A stretch of 64,000 nt of DNA from the NCBI RefSeq assembly GCF_020283565.1, contig NC_060064.1, forward strand, positions 15,954,337 through 16,018,336, read 5' to 3'. The position numbers and the translations under genes were made by a program. This DNA is from Trifolium pratense. Its lineage: Eukaryota; Streptophyta; Magnoliopsida; Fabales; Fabaceae. This document shows positions 48,980 through 59,331 of the stretch, one piece after another (the first letter of the stretch is position 1; every line of letters begins with the position of its first letter). The notes below the pieces were generated by a model, which had not been told where the DNA came from, searched no databases, and saw only the letters and a list, made by a program, of their open reading frames with translations.

Positions 48980-49048
<69 letters not shown>
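48980..49048. repeat. (TA)n microsatellite
   Basis: About 34 TA units on the right of the SINE; a shorter run (48832-48853) is on its left. Confidence 0.97.
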
Positions 49049-49050
<2 letters not shown>

Positions 49051-50035
49051 TAAAATTAATATTTTTTTTTCTTTCTAATTTTCTACCTATTGAATTTTCC
49101 AATAAAAATTAGGTATTTTATGGTGAAAGATCCAAAGGACATTGTGGAGAGGCTGCATTTGTGATATCAAACATTATATCATCATTCCCTTTCCTCCTTC
49201 TAATATCACTATCCTCTGGAATAATAATTTACTTCATGGTGCAATTTCATCCTGGTTTTATAAATTGTACATTTTTTTGTATCAACTTATTCTGTTGTCT
49301 ATCGGTTGTTGAGAGCTGCATCATGGTTGTGGCCGCAATTGTCCCGAATGTCATGATGGGTATAGGAACAGGGACCGGTTTTATAGTAAGCAAAAATCCT
49401 TTATTTCTTTCTCAAACATAACACACATATGCGCGCACACAAAGACACACTCTAGGTGATGAATTTGTTTGGTGGTTTGGTGTAGGTTTTTATGATGATG
49501 CCCTCCCAAATATTCAGACCACTAAATGACCTTCCTAAGTTTTTTTGGCGCTATCCAATGTCCTATCTCAGTTTTGCTGCTTGGGCAGTGCAGGTAAAAC
49601 ATTCATTATTTATTTTAAAAAAAGTCATATTTACCTAAAATTCTTTAAAAACTTAAGTTTATAATTTATTAATTTGATTTTATTTCTTTTATAAGAATCA
49701 AACTTGAGTTTAATTGATATGTAGTGCTGATGTAAAAATTGTTTACACTTGCATACAATTATATCTCAATAAAATTGATAATTATGAGGAATTAATACAT
49801 CAAAGTCATGTAAAAAAGATCGAATAAATGAGAAAAAATAAAATGAAATGGGTCGGACCAGACCCATTAGCCCACGTGACCCATACGGGCTGGGTCAGAC
49901 TCATAAATGTGTAGCCCAACAATATCTGGGCCGGGCTAGGCTAGGCTAGCCCACATATATTGTCCGACACACTGGGTCGGGCCAACCCATTTAACAGCTC
50001 TAGTTGTATCATAAAACCGACTATAGAAGATGTAT

Positions 50036-50165
50036 TCCTTCCGTCCCAAAATATAAACAAAAGTTGGTCAACAAAACTGAATGTATTTAATTCAAATATT
50101 TAATCAAATACATCAAGTTTCTTTGACTCATTTTTTCTTATGTTCATCTATTTTCGTTGGGATGT
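50036..50165. mobile_element. Degenerate MITE in ABCG copy 1 intron 8
   Basis: Starts CCTTCCGTCCCAAAATATAA, a common plant MITE terminus; the right end (TCGTTGGGATG) is diverged. Internal ATTTAATTCAAATATTTAAT is palindrome-like. Confidence 0.5.
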
Positions 50166-51148
50166 TTGCATTAGTGACAAAACATTTTTCTCACAAACGT
50201 GCAAAATTTTAATATATCTTTAAGGGTTAAATAAGTTTTTAATCTCTATAAATATTTCGAATTTTGTTTCTAGTCTATATAAAGTTTTTTAGCAAGTTTT
50301 GGTCCTTCAAATATTTTCTGTCATGATTTTAGCAGTACGGACCAAAAGTTGTGGTCAAAAATATTTGAGGGACCAAAAGTTGCTGAAATTTTTATATGGA
50401 CTAAAAATGAAATTTGAGATATTTGTAGGGACCAAAAACATATTTAACCATATTTTTAAATCCAAAGCTTTACACTTAACCTTTCGATTTATATAAAGAT
50501 GACTCTTTAGATTAGGGCCGGCCCAACACTAAATAAAGCATAAAGCGAATACCAAAGTGAAGGCAAAAATAGTTGCTTGAATTTTTGAAGAGTTTGCAAA
50601 GTTATTGTCTCATTTTTATAATTTGTTTTCTCACATGCCTGTATATTTTTCTCCGAGACCGTTTCCTACCATAAACTAGCATTTTTTCCTTAGTAATTTG
50701 CTTTTCTTTTTTGGGGACCTAAATTCTTTACTTGAGCTGTCTTACTAGATGTGGCCATTGCATGATTGATAATAATTAATTGTTGCTATAGGGACAATAC
50801 AAGAATGACATGTTGGGGGTTGAGTTTGATCCTCTACTACCTGGGGACCCAAAAGTTACTGGAGAACAAGTACTACCAATATTATTTGGTGTTCCACTAA
50901 ATCATGGAAAATGGTTGGACCTAACAATTTTGGTTATCTTACTATTTCTCCATAGATTGCTTCTTTTCTTGGTGCTTCGATATAACAAAAGAGGAATATC
51001 ACATTTCCTATGGTTTTATGCTAAGAAAAATCTACAATTTGCAAAACAGCATTTAACGAAGAACAAGCCATCAATGTCTTCTAAGAAACAAGAACTGCCA
51101 CGTCCATTATCTTCTCTAGAGAATGCTATGTCTCCACCACAATATTAA

Positions 51149-51798
51149 CACCAATGGCTGATCTTGTGTTATTTTATTGGGAGTGTGAAAAATTTATGTT
51201 ATATATGAAAAGAAATTATATTAGTATAATATAATTCATTAGTTGGTAATGTGTGTATGTATAAAACCGTACTAGTATTAAATAAAGTATAAGAGTCTGT
51301 TTGAATTTGATTTATTTTTGAGCTTATGAAAATAACTTATGTAAATGAATAAACTTTATGTTAATTCATAAAGTTTAATGGATATAGGCAGACAGTAAAT
51401 AAAATTTACACATTCAACCAAACACAACCATATTTTCTGCCACGTCACTCCACTTAATAATCCCACTGTCTTGATATGACAATGAAGATTGAAGCATTCT
51501 TATTGGTTGAGTGTATAAAGGTTTTTTACTCTGTCTGTTTATGTCCATTAAACTCTAATTCATAAGTTTATACTAGCAAAAATTGCATCTCTATAAGATG
51601 TTTTTTTTTTCATAAACTATGTTCAAAAACTTATAATAATACATAAAAATTTATTTATTTGCATAAACTATTTCGCATAAGCTTAAAAATTAGTTAATCC
51701 AAATGGGACCTAAATCATTGATTATTTCAGTGGCTAATATTCCTCTATTATTATTTATTACCTTTATGGTATGTTTGGTTTAAAGGATTTAAAAAGGA

Positions 51799-51853
<55 letters not shown>
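51149..51853. other. 3' flank of ABCG copy 1 with nested MITEs
   Basis: No gene. An outer hAT-like MITE (51295-51714, TTGAGCTTATG ... ATAAGCTTAAAAATTAG) is split by an inner inverted-repeat element (51377-51549, AATGGATATAGGCAGACAG mirrored by CTGTCTGTTTATGTCCATT). A (TA)n run closes the stretch at 51801-51853. Confidence 0.65.
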
Positions 51854-51856
<3 letters not shown>

Positions 51857-53766
51857 CTGCTAACTTAGACCCAGTTGGGTCTAAGTTAGCAAGGTGCACC
51901 TTTTCAGTTGGACAAAAATATCCATTTTTTTTATTTTTGAAAGAATAGAGCAACAGGGGCATTTCTGTAATTTACCCAACAGTACACGCGCCCCCACCTT
52001 CTTTTCCCACCCCCCAGGACACGTGGCAGCGTGTGATTGCACAAAATCCGCGCGCGTGCATCACACGCGCCGACAGGCGCGCGTGGCTGCAGCCCACACG
52101 CGGAGAGAGAAACTTTTTAAAAAAGAAAGGCCACGTGTCAGCATATGATTGGCTGCGTTAATTTTTTTTTCATTTAATACTTTAAACTCAATTATTTCAT
52201 TGTAAATTAATTTTTTATTTTTTTATTTTTATACCAAAATTCATATTTTTTTTTGTCTACAAATAGAGACTTGGTTCGTTTGATTTGGACACAGAAAAAA
52301 AAACCCAATTTTTCACTACCTAAATCTCATTTTTCACTACCTTACATCAACTCACTTAAACCATTCTACTAGGAAAATGGTTTCAGAGTACAAATCTCTG
52401 AAACCATTCTACATGCTAAATGGTTTCAGAAGCAAATAACTAATAATCAACTTACTGAAACCATTCTACCAGCAAAATGGTTTCAGATTACAACTCTCTG
52501 AAACCATTGTACCAGATAAATGGTTTCAGAAGCAAAAACAATTAATAAATTACTCACTGAAACCATTCTACCAGTAAAATGGTTTCAGAATACAACTATG
52601 TGCAATCATTCTACAAGCTAAATGGTTTCAGAAGCAAATGACTAATAATCAACTTACTGAAACCATTCTACCAGCAAAATGGTTTCAGATTACAACTCTC
52701 TGAAACCATTGTACCAGATAAATGGTTTCAGAAGCAAACACAATTAATAAATTACTCACTGAAACCATTCTACCAGTAAAATGGTTTCAGAATACAACTA
52801 TGTGCAACCATTCTACAAGCTAAATGGTTTCAGAAGCAAATGACTAATAATCAACTTACTGAAACCATTCTACCAGCAAAATGGTTTCAGATTACAACTC
52901 TCTGAAACCATTGTACCAGATAAATGGTTTCAGAAGCAAACACAATTAATAAAATTACTCATTGAAACCATTCTACCAGTAAAATGGTTTCAGAAGCAAA
53001 CATTAGTTTTTAATTACCGTTTTATCTCATTTAATTAACTAAAAATAGTTTCAGGTCTCCAAAAATTTCATAAAATACACCAAAAGTTCCAGAATATTAT
53101 CTACTATTTTCCTGGTATAATGGTTTCAGTGAGTTGGTTGAGTGGTGCGTGTTAAATTACAACACACAAGTAACGTATTTAGTAGACAAAAAAAGAGATT
53201 AAGGTAGTGAAAAATTGCGTTTTTTTTTCGGTGTCCAAATCAAACGAACCAAGTCTCTATTTGTAGACAAAAAAAAATTATGAATTTTGGTATAAAAATA
53301 AAAAAATAAAAAATTAATTTACAACGAAATAATTGAGTTCAAAGTATTAAATGAACAAAAATCACGCCCAGCCAACCATTGTGTGACACGTGCCCTACTT
53401 TTAGAAAGCAAATTTTTCTCTCTCCAGGTTGTAATCCAGTGTGGCGCAGGCGCTGGAATCTGATGGATCAGGATGATCTGGGTTGTCTGATTGATCAGAC
53501 AGTCTTGATGAGATCAGATCTTGGCTGTCTGATGGAAATCAACGGTCTGTAACCATGGTCCTTTGGTACGCGCGCGACACTGGATCCGCGTCTATTAATG
53601 GGTATTTTGGGAAAAGAATGTGGGGGCGCGTGTATATGGTTGGTAAAATTACAGAAATGCCCCTGTTGCTCTATTCTTTCAAAAATTAAAAGAATGGGTA
53701 TTTTGGTCCAATTGAAAAGGTGCACCTTGCTAACTTAGACCTAGCTAGGGTCTAAGTTAGAAAACC

Positions 53767-53768
<2 letters not shown>
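51854..53768. mobile_element. TIR element with internal hairpin array, inserted in (TA)n
   Basis: Inverted ends about 130 bp long or more: left GCTAACTTAGACCCAGTTGG, AAGGTGCACCTTTTCA, GAGCAACAGGGGCATTTCTG; the right end carries the same in reverse. A second inverted pair lies inward (AGAGACTTGGTTCGTTTGAT at 52265 and its inverse near 53250). The element sits between (TA)n runs (51801-51853 and 53769-53814), so the target duplication is hidden. No transposase. The left flank is unusually CpG-rich (GCGCGCGTGGC). Superfamily not assigned. Confidence 0.8.
52360..53000. repeat. Array of 13 short hairpins in a 201-bp higher-order repeat
   Basis: Thirteen units of the form AAACCATT...AATGGTTT, each about 26 bp and self-complementary, spaced about 50 bp. 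Loop variants (CTACCAGCAA, GTACCAGATA, CTACCAGTAA, CTACAAGCTA) recur in fixed order, giving a four-unit higher-order repeat of about 201 bp. TAATAATCAACTTACTG recurs at about 52441, 52643 and 52844. Confidence 0.9.
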
Positions 53769-53814
<46 letters not shown>

Positions 53815-53817
<3 letters not shown>

Positions 53818-55868
53818 ATCAATTTAAAAATCGGAGGAGTTTGTTAAATGACGAATGAATATGACGGCTCATTTTCTTCTAAGGACAACTATTTTTTGGA
53901 CTAGTCACCACTATATTGATGTTATTCCTCTTTATATCGAACATTTAGCGATAAATGAAACGCATTAAATTTATTTGCTTAAAACAATTCAAACCAATTG
54001 CTTTTTAAAGAAAAAATAAATTAACAAACGTGTACATGTGCTGATGTGCATGTTATTACCAAATATAAATATAACAGACAAGTAAGTAATGTGCACCATC
54101 AAACACTTGATCCGTAAGGTCATACAAAATTATTATAGCAGGGGGATATGGGCCTCTTTCCCCATAAGTAATTAGATCATTTCTCTCCCAACCCTGCCTT
54201 TCTTTTATACCCTCAAAAATTTTATTTTGCCTTTTGCGGTTTGAAATTTTTTTGCCATCAAACTTCGGTTTTTACGAACCGAAGTTTTTAAACATGGAAA
54301 CAAAATTCGGTTTATATAAACCGAAATAACATATACCCCCCAAAAAGAAGAAAACTTTATGTGAAAATTCGTATAGAGCTACCTGTGGTAAATTTAGCAT
54401 ATCTCTCTGAATATAAGTTGTATGCTAATGATTTTTAATCTAGTGTAAAGAAGACAAAATTTACTACAAGATTGAAACCGGAATTGTTAAATTTCATTAA
54501 GTATAGTATGAGAAAATCTACCTACAAGTTTGAGAAAAGTTTCTGCAAAATGTTGTAGAGATACCTGCGATAAATATATCATAGCTCTCTGAATATAAGT
54601 CGTATGCTAATAATTTTTAATCTAGTGTAAAGAAGACAAAAGTTACTACATGATTGACACCGGAATTTTTAAATTTCATTAAGTATAGTATGCGAAAATC
54701 TACCTACAAGTTTGAGAAACGTTTCTGCAAAATGTTGTAGAGATATCTGTGGTAAATTTATCATATCTCTCTAAATATAAGTCTTATGCTAATGATTTTT
54801 AATCTAGTGTAAAGAAGACAAAATTTACTATAAGATTGACACCGTAATTGTTAAATTTCATTAAGTATAGTATGAGAAAATCTACCTACAGGTTTGAGAA
54901 AAGTTTCTGCTCTGTTTCTATACCAGTACCCATTATTTGGTCAAACTGAACCAATTGGATAGTTAACCATCAAAACAAAAATTATATTTGTATTCTTGAC
55001 ACCCTAAGCTTTCAAACGAGTGATCGTTTACTCAAATCGGACATCGTTTAGTATTTCAAATAAATTGTGGAAGTTGAGGGTCTCATGCAGAATTTATGCA
55101 GGAAATCTGGAAAAAAATTTGGAACACAATATTTCGATTTATATAAACCGAAATATTTTTTTTGTTAAGATTACCCCTTATCTTCCATCCATTTCCCTCC
55201 ATCTACTTCGAACCAAATATATTCTTAAGGTGAATTTTTTAGCTATTAGACTACTTGACAAAAAAAATACACTTATAAAAGTGGTACCCTTAGAGCACAC
55301 TCAAAAGATACACAACGAGCCTTATAACTATTTGTCTATGAGCTCGGTACAATGCGGGAGTTCCACATTTTTTTCATTTCACAAAATATTAGATCTAAGG
55401 TTTGAATTTGGTGTTTATATCATACGTCATAATTCTCTCAAAAAATCCGATTACAAATTAATGTTTATATCGATAGATAATATCAAATAAGTCGATCTAA
55501 ATTATAAAATAAAAAATGGGTGTTGCCCATACAACATAATGAAAAGAGAGATCTAGGACCATTACATGTATACATGCATGTGTTGTTATTGTCACACGGC
55601 ATTTGATAAAGAAAGAAGGGGTATTAATTACAGTATGGTCCATAATACGAGTTTTACAATGAATGATATATTAAAAAAAAATAAAAATTACAGAGTCAAT
55701 TCAAACTATTTAAGAACATTCACGATAGATCTCCTATTTTTTGAAATTTAACGTGTACACATCACTCATTTTTTTAGTATCTAATAAATATTTAATCTCT
55801 CAAACCCAACATTTCTTAAAAAAATTTAAATGAGATCCATCAATAACACATCTTATCAATAACTCTAT
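53815..55868. other. Spacer between ABCG copies, first part
   Basis: No gene recognised. Contains palindromes ACTTCGGTTTTTACGAACCG near 54265 and TTCGGTTTATATAAACCGAA near 54308 and 55132 (diverged), which bracket the 182-bp tandem repeat. The frame at 55020-55490 (156 codons) has no recognisable domain. Confidence 0.5.
54371..54911. repeat. 182-bp tandem repeat, three copies
   Basis: AATCTAGTGTAAAGAAGAC occurs at 54437, 54619 and 54801, exactly 182 bp apart. The whole unit (GAGCTACCTGTGGTAAATTT ... AAGTTTGAGAAAAGTTTCTG) repeats with point differences. Confidence 0.92.
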
Positions 55869-56175
55869 GTGTATGTTTGGTTTCAATTCTGGAGCATCCA
55901 GAATTGATTCTGAACGTGTAGAATTGATTCTGACTTGTTTGGTTTCTCAAAAGTAGAATTGATTCTGCCTCTAGAATTGATTCTACTTGAAGCTAGAAAT
56001 CGTAGCTTCTGATTCTAGAATTGATTTTTACACTCAAATTTTTTGTTCAACTCACTTTTTCATGAATATATCCAAACATAAACCACTTCAGCTTAAAATC
56101 AATTTTGGCCAGAATCAATTTTACAGAATCAATTCTGCCAAAATCAATTCTCTCCGCCGCAGAACCAAACACACG
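55869..56175. mobile_element. hAT-like MITE with internal AGAATTGATTCT repeats
   Basis: The ends GTGTATGTTTGGTTTC and GAACCAAACACACGC are inverted. The core repeats AGAATTGATTCT and its complement many times. A diverged relative appears inside the Helitron near 34310-34430. Confidence 0.7.
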
Positions 56176-57191
56176 CTATATCGTTATAAATTTGGTTCCA
56201 CCAAAATAGTATAAGTATCGTTGCTTTTGTAGAATCAGTACCTATTGAGTACTCATTTGTGTTTTGCTCCAACAAGGGTACATATTAGGTACTGATGCTT
56301 CGAAAATAGGTACCCATATTTGGAGATGGTTTAAATGTCCTATTTGAACAAGATCATTTCTAAGTTATTGATATGCTTAATTAGTATCTAGAGAGCACTG
56401 TTTAACATTTTTCGGGGTCATACTAAACGTGTCCTCGTGGCACTTGTTAAACATACTAAAAAAGAAAATCAAACACAAAATTAATATTGAGAAGATAACT
56501 TTTTATATTTTTAAAGTATTAATGTACAAGTTCCAAAACGAAATTTCCTTATTAATATACTTAATAACTAGTGCTTTGGGGAGCTGTTTAACATTTTCCT
56601 AAAACATTGAATATTTTATTTAATATCCAAATACTCAATATTAATTTTGTGTTTGAATACTTAATTAAAAAAAAAAGAGATCATCTTCATCGACATCCAA
56701 TAAATCCTTATGAGAAAACACGGTCTTAAAATATGTACAAGATATTTTTAATTTATTATTATCCAATAATTTCAATATTTTTGCATCAAATAAAAATGTA
56801 AATACACTTATCAAATACTTCCAACCACTTAAATCTAGTTTTCAATGAAGTTATTGTCCTATAAACATACACAAAAAAACTAAAATTGATACTTGATATC
56901 AAGGAGGGATACATACAAGAGAACTTGATCATTAATATGTATGTTTTTCACCCCTATAAATTTATAAATTTTGGTTTTCGTCCCTATAAAAAAAATCATA
57001 TGTTTTCATGTTCCAAATTTTTTATGTTTGTTTAGTTCATAATAAATAATTTATGTTCATTTGTCAATATTATGACTCTTTTATGTTGAAAATATGTCTA
57101 TGTTATATATTTTTTTGGTTACAAAAAGAGGGCAAGGCCCAAAGAAACTAGAACACTACGCGAACACTCCGAGGCATGCAAGCGCCGGTTA
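56176..57191. other. AT-rich spacer
   Basis: No gene or clear mobile element recognised; low-complexity AT-rich sequence. Confidence 0.5.
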
Positions 57192-57530
57192 TGTAACAGC
57201 CTGGGCCCCTTTTCTACGTATTTAGTAGGCAATCCCGGCTGTCACCTCACGATCTTCTCCACCCCCCTCTCTAGTGGAGTTTTTGCCTTCCGTGGGAATA
57301 GAACCACGTACCCTGGGGTTCAAGTACATATTCAATCCATTCCCACTACCAATTGAGCTACATAGCCCAATTGGTAGTGAGAATGGATTGAACATGTACT
57401 TGAACCCCAGGGTACGTGGTTCGATTCCCACGGAAGGCAAAAACTCCACTAGAGAGGGGGTGGAGAAGATCGTGAGGTGATAGCCGGGATTGCCTACTAA
57501 ATACGTAGAAAAGGGGCCCGGGCTGTTACA
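57192..57530. mobile_element. Two SINEs in head-to-head orientation
   Basis: Left copy (minus, 57192-57363) and right copy (plus, 57364-57530) are near-perfect reverse complements joined at their 5' heads. Each has TAGCTCAATTGGTAGTGGGA or a close variant (A box) and GTGGTTCGATTCCCACGG or a close variant (B box). The body ends GGGCCCGGGCTGTTACA and a poly-A tail is seen on the right copy only. The tRNA-like promoters are better conserved than in the other SINE family here. Confidence 0.88.
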
Positions 57531-57539
57531 AAAAAAAAA

Positions 57540-57575
57540 GCTCAATTGGTAGTGGGAATGGATTGAACACGATTT
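57540..57575 (+). mobile_element. 5' fragment of a third SINE copy
   Basis: GCTCAATTGGTAGTGGGAAT then GGATTGAACACG follows directly after the poly-A tail of the previous copy and is cut off before the B box. Confidence 0.8.
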
Positions 57576-59127
57576 CAAAGTAAATGCTTGGCACCTCTGG
57601 CAGAGAAGGTAGGTTTGCCACATATTAATTAACATTGAATCATTCCAGACAATAATGTTGTTGCTGTCGAGTTGCTGGTGTTGTTACAAATTGGGCTTTG
57701 GTTTCAATGAATCATGATACACAGTCTTATATGGAAGCTAAGGTTGTTGTTAGTTCTTGTGGACACGATGGACCTTTTGGTGCTACTAGTGTTACGAGGT
57801 TGAAGAGTATTGGGGTGCTTGATTTTGTTCTTCGAATGAAAGCTCTAGATATTTATGAATATTGCTGAAGATGCTTTTGTTTGTCGTTTCTACCAATGTT
57901 CTGGTTTGCAATTGTTACCGGAAAATTTAGCCACGTTTAACCGTGTCTAAAGTTCCTGAACTTATTTTTTTAGTTTTTCGGTATGTAATTTTGACTAAAC
58001 ATAGGGATGAAGTCAAATAATAGAAAGGGTAAAATAGAAATATTGATTGTTTTTTGTAAGATTAAAGGGTTAAATGTAGGGGTAAAAGGAGAATTTTTCC
58101 TTGACTTGATAGGCCTATGTGGAGAGGTAAAGTTTTTTAAAATAAAGAGGGAAACTGGGTTCCTATGCTCAACCAAAAACAACACCACTACGCAAACGCG
58201 CGCCTGGTATAAAGAGAGGTAAAGTTAACATTACAAAAATTGGTAAGAAAAAATATAATACTCATGATGGAGGGTCCGTTTAGGTTGGACACATCACAGT
58301 TTTGGTTCATGATGGACCATCCAATTTTTTTGTGAGAACCATTAGATTAAGTAGGCTTATAGATCTTGTGGGTCTGATTTGGTCAACAACATGAGGAGGG
58401 TGAAAATATTAATATGAAGAGTGAAGGCCTAAGCAAGGAAGGAAGAAGGGTGTAAAGGGTCAAGAGTATTAGAGTATTAGCATGGAGATTCGATCAATCC
58501 AAAGATAAATGATTATGGTCCACAATGGACCAATTTTTTTATTGATCTATTTTATACTGGTCCCACGATGGAATCTCCCCTCAAAATTTTGAGGCCCTGT
58601 AATATTACTTATATATTATTTATACCTATAAAATATCAGATGTATATTAATAGATTAATTTTTAGGCCCTAAAATAATAGTTATATATTAATGTTCATAA
58701 ATATCATGAGTATCAATATATTAGTTATCTATACTCGTAAATATAGTTCTAGTCCACTTTAATCTTTGCATAAAATTTAATCTTAGATTATGATATTCCT
58801 TTTTGACGTTATATACAAAGATAATTATTTTATATTTCTTGTTCCATTTAATTTAATGCAAGATTTAATATTGATAATTTATATGTTTATAAGAATATTT
58901 TTTTTATATTATATGCAATTTAAATCGATAATTTTTTTTATTAAAGAGTCACTTTTATATTTTGCACAAAGCCTCCTAAAACTCGGAGACACCCTGTTAA
59001 TATTTATATATAGAATATAGAGCAGAGCACAGTATTGAACGTAGCAGAGTTATATTTGACCACTGATGAAGAAATAGAAAGAAGAAAGCAGCAGCAATAA
59101 TTTTAGAACAAAAAATTATTCAAGGTG
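57576..59127. other. Spacer and ABCG copy 2 promoter
   Basis: No convincing gene. The last 120 bp (ATATAGAGCAGAGCACAG, then AGAAAGAAGAAAGCAGCAGC) match the region before copy 1, showing that the duplication includes the proximal promoter and leader. Confidence 0.55.
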
Positions 59128-59280
59128 ATGGTGATGATATGGGAAGATCTAACAGTAACAATTGGTGCAGACAACAAGAAGTTGCTTGATGCTGTCACTG
59201 GTTTTGCTCAACCTGGTAGGATCATGGCTGTTATGGGTCCTTCTGGTTGTGGCAAAACTACCTTACTCACCTCATTGGCT

Positions 59281-59282
<2 letters not shown>

Positions 59283-59329
<47 letters not shown>
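59283..59329. repeat. (CT)n microsatellite at the intron 1 donor, copy 2
   Basis: Same position as in copy 1 but several units longer. Confidence 0.95.

Positions 59330-59331
<2 letters not shown>

Larger units (their letters stand above)
43774..51148 (+). pseudogene. ABCG half-transporter, copy 1, exon 6 disrupted
   Basis: Exons: 43774-43927, 44932-45011, 45443-45904, 45985-46098, 48331-48456, 48567-about 48833 (broken), 49113-49385, 49486-49593, 50792-51148. White-brown-complex type: ATP-binding half first, six-span membrane half after, working as a dimer at the plasma membrane to export lipids or other hydrophobic compounds; substrate unknown. Walker [12 protein letters not shown], signature [13 protein letters not shown] (normally SGGE), Walker [13 protein letters not shown]-loop SIHQPG and NPSDHF are present; membrane-half blocks include YYWLRIIFY, GTLFFHIG and [14 protein letters not shown]. 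After GGLPL the exon runs into (TA)n and a SINE, losing the FFIVELK segment and the donor that copy 2 retains. Other exons are open and in phase. As read it would end within the membrane half. Confidence 0.85.

Noticed and set aside
48817..49053. Frame with long YIYIYI runs
   Set aside because: Translation of (TA)n microsatellites around a SINE.
49845..50000. GGGTCGGACCAGACCC / GGGCTGGGTC rich stretch in ABCG copy 1 intron 8 as a regulatory element
   Set aside because: Looks like common plant repeat debris; no defined ends or inverted structure could be supported.
52360..53000. Regularly spaced hairpin repeats resembling a CRISPR array
   Set aside because: Plant nuclear DNA; the spacers themselves repeat in a higher-order pattern, no cas genes are present, and the array lies within a TIR element.
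55020..55490. 156-codon open frame between the ABCG copies
   Set aside because: Ile/Lys/Asn-rich, AT-driven composition, no domain, no splice or start context, and it overlaps repeat-flanking palindromes.
57192..57530. Possible tRNA genes (A and B boxes)
   Set aside because: No tRNA cloverleaf is completed; the boxes are followed by a SINE body and poly-A, and copies are in inverted pairs.
57650..57960. Possible exon (GC-richer stretch with Val/Gly codons)
   Set aside because: No frame stays open with recognisable similarity and no paired splice sites were found.
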